From: an uncultured Verrucomicrobiales bacterium
GTDB taxonomy: Bacteria > Verrucomicrobiota > Verrucomicrobiia > Verrucomicrobiales > Akkermansiaceae
DNA: 40,863 nucleotides
Reading direction: 5' to 3'
NCBI GenBank assembly: GCA_937969495.1
Contig: CALBVY010000042.1
Location: 1 to 40,863, forward strand
Below the pieces are notes generated by a model. The model did not search any database, was not told where the DNA came from, and saw only the letters and a program-made list of their open reading frames with translations. Numbering within the stretch: the first letter of the stretch is position 1; each line of letters opens with the position of its first letter. A program made the position numbers and the translations under genes. Shown here one piece after another: positions 35,372 to 40,863 of the stretch.

Positions 35372-36199
35372 ATGCCTGAACTCCCAGAAGTAGAAACTAC
35401 CCGACGCGGTATCGAGCCCTATCTTGTTAGCAGAATCGTCACTCAACTTCACCTCAGGGAGCGCCGTATGCGCTGGCCCGTGGAGGATGCTGTGCTCGCT
35501 CTGGAAGGGGAAAAAATCAACGCCGTTCGGAGAAGAGCCAAATACATTCTGATAGATTGCTCAGCAGGCACACTCATTCTTCACCTCGGTATGTCTGGAA
35601 GTCTGCGTATCTGCCCGCAAGAAGCCGAACTACGGAAACACGATCATTTTATTGCTAAACTCGGCTCTGACACCCACCTAGAAATGCGGCTGCATGATCC
35701 CCGTAGGTTTGGTGCCGTGCTCTGGCATGATCAGGCAGATGGTGATGTTTACCAACACGCCTTACTTAAGAATCTCGGCCCAGAACCACTCAGTGACGCA
35801 TTTACCCCCACTACTCTCAGGGAAAGCTGCCGTGGCAGAAAAACAACGATCAAACAACACATCATGAATAATCAGGTAGTGGTAGGCGCTGGTAACATTT
35901 ACGCATGTGAAGCACTCTTTCGTAGCGGTATCCACCCTACTCGTCAGGCAGGTAAGATCTCTATCACAAGGCTTGCAAAACTAACAAAAAACATCCGCGC
36001 CGTTCTGATAGAAGCGATCCAGCAGGGAGGCACGACACTGCGTGACTTTGTCAACGAACAGGGAGATCCCGGTTACTTCAAGCAGAGACTCAATGTATAC
36101 GGGCGCGAAGGAAAACCCTGCCGAACATGTGGAAGCACGATTAAGCGCGTGGTGATCTCAAACCGCTCTACCTTTTACTGCCCCAAGTGTCAGCGGTAA
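35372..36199 (+). CDS. mutM: Formamidopyrimidine-DNA glycosylase MutM (Fpg)
   Basis: MutM removes 8-oxoguanine and formamidopyrimidines and cuts the backbone (beta/delta-elimination). The 275 residues are normal. The N-terminal proline nucleophile follows the start Met: MPELPEVETTRRGIEPYL. The helix-two-turn-helix has IKQHIMNNQVVVGAGNIYACEALF. The C-terminal zinc finger is CRTCGS...FYCPKCQR with all four Cys. The domain order and spacing are canonical. A short GGA before ATG is the only ribosome-binding hint. It stands alone on the plus strand and ends just before a likely terminator and the tRNA-Leu gene. Confidence 0.98.
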   Translation: MPELPEVETTRRGIEPYLVSRIVTQLHLRERRMRWPVEDAVLALEGEKINAVRRRAKYILIDCSAGTLILHLGMSGSLRICPQEAELRKHDHFIAKLGSDTHLEMRLHDPRRFGAVLWHDQADGDVYQHALLKNLGPEPLSDAFTPTTLRESCRGRKTTIKQHIMNNQVVVGAGNIYACEALFRSGIHPTRQAGKISITRLAKLTKNIRAVLIEAIQQGGTTLRDFVNEQGDPGYFKQRLNVYGREGKPCRTCGSTIKRVVISNRSTFYCPKCQR

Positions 36200-36229
36200 G
36201 AAATTTCCCATCAGGTGCTTACCTTTTTT
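36195..36229 (+). terminator. Probable terminator of mutM
   Basis: GGTAAG, including the stop codon, pairs with CTTACC around a 17-base loop, followed by TTTTTT. The short stem and long loop make this moderate evidence. Confidence 0.5.
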
Positions 36230-36240
36230 CACCACATCAC

Positions 36241-36270
36241 TTGACATTTCTGTCCAAATGCGCAGATTCT
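36241..36270 (+). promoter_or_regulatory. Promoter of the tRNA-Leu gene
   Basis: A perfect -35 box, TTGACA at 36241-36246, with a weak -10 (GATTCT, 36265-36270) after 18 bases. It would start transcription about 10-15 bases before the mature tRNA. Confidence 0.5.
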
Positions 36271-36288
36271 CGCTCGTCTCAATCACAG

Positions 36289-36370
36289 GCCGGTGTGGCG
36301 GAATTGGTAGACGCGCGTGATTCAAAATCATGTTTCCTCGGAAGTGCGGGTTCGATTCCCGCCGCCGGTA
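36289..36370 (+). tRNA. tRNA-Leu (anticodon CAA)
   Basis: An 82-base class II tRNA. Acceptor stem GCCGGTG pairs with CGCCGGT (with G-T pairs), discriminator A at 36370. The anticodon stem is CGTGA/TCATG with loop TTCAAAA, anticodon CAA at 36323-36325, reading UUG. A long variable arm (TTCC/GGAA) fits leucine, and the T arm is GCGGG-TTCGATT-CCCGC. The 3' CCA is not encoded, so it must be added enzymatically. Confidence 0.95.
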
Positions 36371-36389
36371 TTGATTACTCAATATTTTT
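36369..36389 (+). terminator. Weak terminator after tRNA-Leu
   Basis: TATTGA-TTAC-TCAATA followed by TTTTT, immediately at the 3' end of the tRNA. The A/T-rich stem is weak. Confidence 0.4.
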
Positions 36390-36458
36390 AGCCTGTGTTT
36401 TTCAAACGTTCTGTGAATATTTTCACATTCCACGCGGCATTGCCTAAAGATTCTGGGT

Positions 36459-37109
36459 TTAGCGCCCTAGCTTTTGATTAGTATCGCTGATAGACATACC
36501 CGTTTGATCTCTCCAGCTCTTAATCTCTGGTTGCTTAAAAATACGTCGCCGATTGTCTGTTTCAGCATCTGAACCGTAAGTGATCCGCTTACTGTCCTGC
36601 TCTCTAGCATTGCTCGTGTTAAATGCATTCACTCCATAGCTTTTACCATCTGCGGTGGCGGACTGGTTACTAGCACTCGCCTGTTTTCTTGCAAACCAAG
36701 GCTCGTTTTTATAACGGCTAGCATCTGTATTACCGCCGTATTTCTTACGGTTAAAGATGGTGTTACCCCCCCAACGCTTTTTGCGGTAGGAACTCTTAGT
36801 GTAGTCACGGCCATTGAAATCATGACCAGAGGCCGTGTAATTCATCTTCCCTTCCATACTGCTACGCAAATCTGATTGCATAACAGGATTTCCATCCTTG
36901 TCTTTGCCAACGGAGAATTTCTCGTCTCTCCCCCAAACGTCTTTTTTCACTTGTTTCTTGGTCACTGTTCGTTCAGCCGCACACGCTATCAAGAGCGCAC
37001 TTAAGCCAGCTAAGATCGCGAAACGCGCGTAGCCGACAAAAAAGTGAGTGCATTGATCATTTTTCACGGAATTTATTCTGCCACGGTTCACTTCACACAA
37101 CAAGTTCAC
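36459..37109 (-). CDS. Putative basic lipoprotein of unknown function
   Basis: A 216-residue protein; the first codon is GTG at 37109. A second GTG at 37067 would give a shorter, more usual signal. The hydrophobic segment ends in LLIAC, a lipobox. The mature part is hydrophilic and rich in Lys, Arg, Asn, Gly and Ser, with a near-repeat RKKRWGGNT / RKKYGGNT in the middle. It looks partly disordered. No family recognised. It follows the 191-residue exported protein by 9 bp on the same strand, so the two probably form an operon. Confidence 0.68.
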   Translation of the reverse strand: MNLLCEVNRGRINSVKNDQCTHFFVGYARFAILAGLSALLIACAAERTVTKKQVKKDVWGRDEKFSVGKDKDGNPVMQSDLRSSMEGKMNYTASGHDFNGRDYTKSSYRKKRWGGNTIFNRKKYGGNTDASRYKNEPWFARKQASASNQSATADGKSYGVNAFNTSNAREQDSKRITYGSDAETDNRRRIFKQPEIKSWRDQTGMSISDTNQKLGR

Positions 37110-37118
37110 ATTTCTGCA

Positions 37119-37694
37119 CTATTTCTTCTCACCAGTAAGAAGTTTCCACGATAGCTCTCCGTGGTCAATACGCCTGAGCTCAGATTCATACACCGCGTCC
37201 TCATTCCTAGGATCAATCGTGGCCGCGAGATCAATGAAATATCGAGCTAGTATCGTGTTAATTTTTTGCTCGTGCTTTTCCAGTAATTGACCACGGGCAA
37301 AAAGTAAGCTCGCAAAAACTTCATCCTCATAATCCGCCACCACGCGATCAGGAAGAACTCCACGTGCGAGCTGGCTATTGACAACCACACATTTTTTATT
37401 ACGCGGTGAAAGATGTAAGGCTAAACCTAGAATTTTACGCGCAAGACCAAGAGACTTCTGATCCGCATTCTGCTTTAGCACCATTTTAACTGCATAGGCG
37501 GCGAGATTCGAGGCATAGTCATCACGCTCACTATTCCCCATGGACAGATCCTCACCGAAAAGCCTCAGGTTGATTACTGGTTTTTTATAAGCCCCCTGAA
37601 AGTCCTGCTTTTGTTCCTGACAAAGAGCATCAAAAGCCCCACCAGAGATGAAAGTGAGAATAAGGAGACCTTGCAATATCTGCTTCATTGTCAT
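37119..37694 (-). CDS. Exported protein of unknown function
   Basis: A 191-residue protein with a signal peptide (MTMKQILQGLLILTFISGGAF). ATG 37694 is preferred over the frame's upstream ATG at 37724; GAGA lies a few bases before it. The mature part is helical, with TPR-like spacing (KSLGLARKILGLALHLSPRN and YFIDLAATIDPRNEDAVYESEL, the second resembling a TPR turn), but no confident domain can be named. The lipoprotein gene follows by 9 bp. It is divergent from the 5-formyl-THF cyclo-ligase. Confidence 0.68.
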   Translation of the reverse strand: MTMKQILQGLLILTFISGGAFDALCQEQKQDFQGAYKKPVINLRLFGEDLSMGNSERDDYASNLAAYAVKMVLKQNADQKSLGLARKILGLALHLSPRNKKCVVVNSQLARGVLPDRVVADYEDEVFASLLFARGQLLEKHEQKINTILARYFIDLAATIDPRNEDAVYESELRRIDHGELSWKLLTGEKK

Positions 37695-37736
37695 TATTTT
37701 CTCTTTGCTAGAGCAATCAAGCAAGCGGCAATTTCC

Positions 37737-38303
37737 ATGAAAGACAAAATAACATTACGGCGAGACATACGCAAAGTACAAGCCACAGCATCTTGCAGCG
37801 ATCTAACATCCGCGTCTCAACAAATTTGCACTCACCTCGTGAAGGCAGAGCAAATACTCAAGGGAGCGTCCACTATCGCCACCTATGCTGCTCATGGTCA
37901 TGAGGTAAATCTCTCCTCGCTCCATCAGTTACTCCCAGATTTACGGCTACTTTACCCTCTCTGTCATTCTGCTGGCAGGCTGACTTTTCACCATGTCCAG
38001 AACCCAACAACGCTCACTCCAGGGACACATGGCATTTTAGAACCTGATCCCCAGCAGCACAGCAACTTTACCCTCGATCACATCGATCTCTTTCTCTGTC
38101 CTGGACTCGCATTCACTCTAGATGGCATCAGGCTTGGCCAAGGTGGTGGCTTCTATGACCGGATCCTCAGCAGGAAAAATCCAACTGCACAAGTCATTGG
38201 CACATGCATGGATTGGCAAATATTAGAAAGCATTCCTTGTGAGGCACACGATATCCAGATGGACTATTTACTAACAGAGAAAGGCTTACAAAAAACAACC
38301 TAA
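37737..38303 (+). CDS. 5-formyltetrahydrofolate cyclo-ligase family protein
   Basis: A 188-residue enzyme (FAU1/YgfA/MTHFS family) that converts 5-formyl-THF to 5,10-methenyl-THF using ATP. The signature GQGGGFYDRIL near residue 145 is the family fingerprint, with LFLCPGLAF before it. The N-terminal MKDKITLRRDIRKVQ fits the usual basic start. The frame opens further upstream at 37611, but ATG 37737 matches the family. It is divergent from an exported protein and overlaps the convergent ybeY by 4 bp. Confidence 0.9.
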   Translation: MKDKITLRRDIRKVQATASCSDLTSASQQICTHLVKAEQILKGASTIATYAAHGHEVNLSSLHQLLPDLRLLYPLCHSAGRLTFHHVQNPTTLTPGTHGILEPDPQQHSNFTLDHIDLFLCPGLAFTLDGIRLGQGGGFYDRILSRKNPTAQVIGTCMDWQILESIPCEAHDIQMDYLLTEKGLQKTT

Positions 38304-38758
38304 AGCTCACTCGTCCACACTTGATCAAGAATTGAGCTCTGAAGAGCATTCATCTGTCCTTGGCCTTCTGTAGTGGCATCTTCATGCCCTGCCAAATGCA
38401 GGAGTCCATGAATAATATAGAGCATCACCTCACGTTCATAACCATTGGCAAACTCCTCTGCCTGAGCTCTTGCAGTCTCCACGCTAATAAGAATCTCCCC
38501 GTGATCAAAGGTAATCACATCCGTGGCGCCAGGAATATCCATAAAACGCATGTGAACATCTGCAATCGTAGCATCATCCACCAGACTAACCTCCAGCTCA
38601 TTTAGACTGGCTAATACACTCCGAGGTACACGTGCAGCTTCTAAAACGCGAGGTAACGCCACCACAGCAGCAGCCTCAAAAAGCTCTAATAACTCATCAG
38701 ACATCAGAATAGCTTCCTGATGATTATAAACCGTTATTTCCGGTAGCGGCAGCAACAT
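38300..38758 (-). CDS. ybeY: Endoribonuclease YbeY
   Basis: YbeY is a zinc endoribonuclease needed for 16S rRNA 3' end maturation and ribosome quality control. The 152 residues begin PEITVYNHQEAI and contain the conserved substrate region GATDVITFDHGEIL. The metal motif is HGLLHLAGHED: two His are conserved, but the third position of the usual H-x3-H-x5-H is Asp, as in some Bacteroidetes (GYKD). It is 14 bp after the 7TM-HD gene, the usual gene order in bacteria (phoH-7TM-HD-ybeY), though phoH is not here. Confidence 0.95.
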   Translation of the reverse strand: MLLPLPEITVYNHQEAILMSDELLELFEAAAVVALPRVLEAARVPRSVLASLNELEVSLVDDATIADVHMRFMDIPGATDVITFDHGEILISVETARAQAEEFANGYEREVMLYIIHGLLHLAGHEDATTEGQGQMNALQSSILDQVWTSEL

Positions 38759-38772
38759 AACAGAGAAAACAC

Positions 38773-40488
38773 TCAGCCTTTAACTTCGCTGACTTTTTTG
38801 CTCACCGCTACTGGCTGCGGCTTTTTTTTACTCTTAGTAGCGGAGGTATTTTTTTCAACCTGCCCACGGAGACTCACCTCACGTGCTGGTTCATGAACAT
38901 CATTTTTATTTTCCTTCCCCTTACTACCAGTCTCCTCATCTTTAGGGTAATCAATACGCGTATGCATCATGCTCCGTAAGGTGGCAGAAAAACTATCACA
39001 AGCACTCTTGATATCCCCCATGGTCAAACCACTATGATCTAGCTGACCACTGGTAACACGCGCCATAACAAGATCATTGACCAGATTTTTAATCTTCTGT
39101 GGCGTTGGCTTTTTAAGACTACGCGAGGCACTCTCTACACAGTCCGCCAGACTAATAATCCCGCTCTCACGTGAACTTGGGCCTGGGCCTGGATAGCGGA
39201 AGTTCTTGGCATCCACTTCTGGAATATCCTCCTTATTCTCCAGTCCTTCCTCCACTCTTTTTTCCACTTCATAGCGTAGATCCTTTGCCTTGTGGTAGAA
39301 GTAGCTCACTAGTGAATCACCATGATGTTCACGGATAACCTCAATGATTTTAGGATTAAGCTTATGTTTAATGGCCATATCTACACCATCTTTAACATGG
39401 GCGATGATAATAATAGCACTCATCGTAGGCGTTAGGCTATCGTGCGGATTAGTATCACCTTGATTTTCGATGAAATACTCCGGTTTTTTCAGTTTTCCAA
39501 TGTCATGAAAATATGAGCAAACCCTACACATAGCAGCATTAGCACCTATTTCCTCTGCTGCAGACTCCGCCAAAGATGCCACAACCATACTATGATGATA
39601 GGTTCCTGGAGCCTCTAGCTGTAATCGGCGCAGAAGCTTGTGATTCAAGTCACTAAGCTCTAACCAACTAATATCAGTAGTAATTAAAAATAAGGTCTCT
39701 AAAGCTGGTAATAGCCCACTAACCACCATGCCTGTCAGCATGCCACCTGCCAGAACTACCGCTATTTTAGGGAGTTCCTCTGAGACCCCCTTAGCTGAGT
39801 TCATGACCGTGAGATCAATTTTCCCATAAGCCATTGCAAGTAACATCGTGGCAGCACCAACGTAAAAACCAGCACGTAGCAGGCTCCCTCTCCGCCTCAC
39901 ATTCCGTGTCAGTGTCACCGCAATACAGCCTGAGATCAGATTAATACTTAAAAAGAAAAACAAATCAGACTCTGGCACCAACATACAGCCAAACAAAGCA
40001 ACACTCAGCGCCGAAAAGAACCCTGCATATCTCCCCAGCAGAACAGAGTGAATCAATGGCGCAAGGGCCAGCGGGGGCAAAAGTAAGATATAATCCCCCC
40101 CCCAGACATTGGCATGCACCAGCGAACAAGTCAGTCTCAATAAAATTAGATGCACAAGCACCCCCCCGAACACTAAGGCAACACTCCCATTTCTTACCTG
40201 TAAGCTATGATGCATATGGAAAAACAGAATCACACCTGCAACGAGAATCAGACACATCAGAATACGCTGAATGACCTGACCATCAAAAAGAATGCCCTCT
40301 GATGAGTAGTAAGCCATCGTCAAACATACAAGTGCCGCAAACACCGCATAAATCAGCAGCTTTACCCATCCACTCTGCTCCATGGAACCTACCACTGTGC
40401 TCCCACTCGTCTTCGTGCGGCGTTTCTTGCCGGATGACATACCACGCTGTGCGAGGCGCCATCGTTTAAAGGCATCAATGAATCCCAT
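38773..40488 (-). CDS. 7TM-HD phosphodiesterase (PgpH-like), without the extracellular 7TMR-HDED domain
   Basis: A 571-residue protein from ATG 40488 (MGFIDAFKRW); the frame is open to 40557. About seven hydrophobic helices (about 50-310) lead into a C-terminal HD domain: TYHHSMVVASLAESAAEE, then YFHDIGKLKKPEYF and IREHHGDSLVSYFY, with the metal-binding His-Asp intact. PgpH-type proteins hydrolyse c-di-AMP. Relatives carry a 7TMR-HDED domain before the helices; this one goes almost directly into helix 1, so the sensor is missing. The C-terminal tail (last about 65 residues) is lysine-rich and low in complexity. Contains runs of nine and seven G (40095-40103 and 40161-40167 as C). Confidence 0.88.
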   Translation of the reverse strand: MGFIDAFKRWRLAQRGMSSGKKRRTKTSGSTVVGSMEQSGWVKLLIYAVFAALVCLTMAYYSSEGILFDGQVIQRILMCLILVAGVILFFHMHHSLQVRNGSVALVFGGVLVHLILLRLTCSLVHANVWGGDYILLLPPLALAPLIHSVLLGRYAGFFSALSVALFGCMLVPESDLFFFLSINLISGCIAVTLTRNVRRRGSLLRAGFYVGAATMLLAMAYGKIDLTVMNSAKGVSEELPKIAVVLAGGMLTGMVVSGLLPALETLFLITTDISWLELSDLNHKLLRRLQLEAPGTYHHSMVVASLAESAAEEIGANAAMCRVCSYFHDIGKLKKPEYFIENQGDTNPHDSLTPTMSAIIIIAHVKDGVDMAIKHKLNPKIIEVIREHHGDSLVSYFYHKAKDLRYEVEKRVEEGLENKEDIPEVDAKNFRYPGPGPSSRESGIISLADCVESASRSLKKPTPQKIKNLVNDLVMARVTSGQLDHSGLTMGDIKSACDSFSATLRSMMHTRIDYPKDEETGSKGKENKNDVHEPAREVSLRGQVEKNTSATKSKKKPQPVAVSKKVSEVKG

Positions 40489-40727
40489 AGAATAAAAGGG
40501 TCGGTTTAAAAGATGTGAGTTATCGCTTGAGTTATCATCACCCAAATGAGTGAACAATCAGTTAGACAGAGAAAGGACGCTTCCGCGCCCTCTCAAGAGC
40601 ATGATGATAGCGTCTCAATCATGTTTTGGCAATCTTGATTTACCTTCTTTGAATCCAGAATATACGCATTCAGAAGAGACCTAATAATGCCATTGTTTCC
40701 ACGCTCAATCACTCTAGTCTACGACGC
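40489..40727. other. Divergent intergenic region
   Basis: This 239-bp gap between the 7TM-HD and the YchJ-like gene must hold two divergent promoters. A 30-codon open frame (40546-40638) starts with ATG but has no Shine-Dalgarno or recognisable product. I see no terminator or strong dyad. Confidence 0.4.
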
Positions 40728-40863
40728 GTGAGCGATACCCCAGATAACATCGAACAAGAAGATAACCTCCCCAAAAGCCGCGCAGAATCTCTCTGCCCAT
40801 GCAAAAGTAATTACAGCTACTACACATGCTGCATGCCACTACACTACCACAAGTCAAAAGCAG
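40728..40863 (+). CDS. SEC-C/YchJ (UPF0225) family protein, 5' part only
   Basis: From GTG 40728 the frame is open to the window edge and gives about 45 residues. It contains LCPCKSNYSYYTCCMPLHYH, matching the N-terminal SEC-C-type zinc motif of YchJ/UPF0225 proteins (C-x-C...C-C). Those proteins usually have CPCGSG..Y..CC..YH.G. The third position of the motif is K instead of G here. The start is by GTG only, so the true beginning could differ. The role of the family is unknown. Confidence 0.72.
   Translation, partial: MSDTPDNIEQEDNLPKSRAESLCPCKSNYSYYTCCMPLHYHKSKA

Noticed and set aside
40546-40638. 30-codon ATG frame in the divergent gap
   Set aside because: No Shine-Dalgarno, no recognisable sequence, and it ends 89 bp before the next gene; too short to support.
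1-40863. Mobile elements, CRISPR or phage island
   Set aside because: No transposase, integrase, recombinase, direct-repeat array or attachment-like duplication at the tRNA-Leu was seen.

Overview
The window looks like a piece of chromosome from a marine-type Verrucomicrobium (class Verrucomicrobiae, probably near Rubritalea/Akkermansiaceae). That placement is inference. It rests on a PVC-type heme-binding protein with a CxxCH tail, a two-domain redoxin/thioredoxin protein, a large secreted protein ending in the DPDADGLENLLEYAL block common in this phylum, and a CdsA signature of the PVC type (GIGG..DLVDS). No phage genes, insertion sequences, CRISPR array or conjugation genes are visible. 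Most genes are housekeeping, with lineage-specific envelope genes between them.

Layout. 1-2.7 kb (minus): uppP, a membrane-anchored nuclease and hisF in one tight run. 2.8-7.6 kb (plus): a secreted DUF1460 amidase-like protein and a 1289-residue secreted protein with a gingipain-like but apparently inactive N-terminal domain. 7.6-9.7 kb (minus): cdsA-dxr. 9.9-10.4 kb: an EF-hand protein with a strong terminator. 10.4-11.4 kb (minus): an unknown single-span membrane protein. 11.4-14.6 kb (plus): an MGDG/UgtP-like glycosyltransferase, a YihX-like HAD phosphatase and mgtE. 14.7-19.4 kb (minus): a family II pyrophosphatase, proB, sucC and sucD. 19.5-20.4 kb (minus): a cytochrome b562-like protein and yraN. 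20.5-23.5 kb (plus): mutS and a small lipoprotein. 23.8-27.9 kb: a PVC cytochrome divergent from a double-thioredoxin protein. 27.9-31.4 kb: a DUF3820 protein, a glycine-zipper lipoprotein, a polysaccharide deacetylase and ffh. 31.4-35.3 kb (minus): a large lipoprotein, a low-molecular-weight phosphatase and a NahK-like sugar kinase. 35.4-36.4 kb: mutM and tRNA-Leu(CAA). 36.5-37.7 kb (minus): two unknown exported proteins. 37.7-40.5 kb: a 5-formyl-THF cyclo-ligase convergent with a 7TM-HD phosphodiesterase/ybeY pair. At the right edge is the start of a SEC-C/YchJ-like gene.

Together the genes cover isoprenoid and lipid-carrier supply (dxr, uppP, cdsA), glycolipid synthesis, the TCA cycle, proline and histidine synthesis, DNA repair (mutS, mutM), protein targeting (ffh) and rRNA maturation (ybeY). 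The accessory genes are mostly exported, and several have unusual features. These are a pseudo-peptidase fold, a heptad-repeat insertion in the propeller of the PVC cytochrome, and a b562-like protein with both heme ligands conserved. Across the window, almost no start codon has a recognisable Shine-Dalgarno sequence; cdsA is the clear exception.
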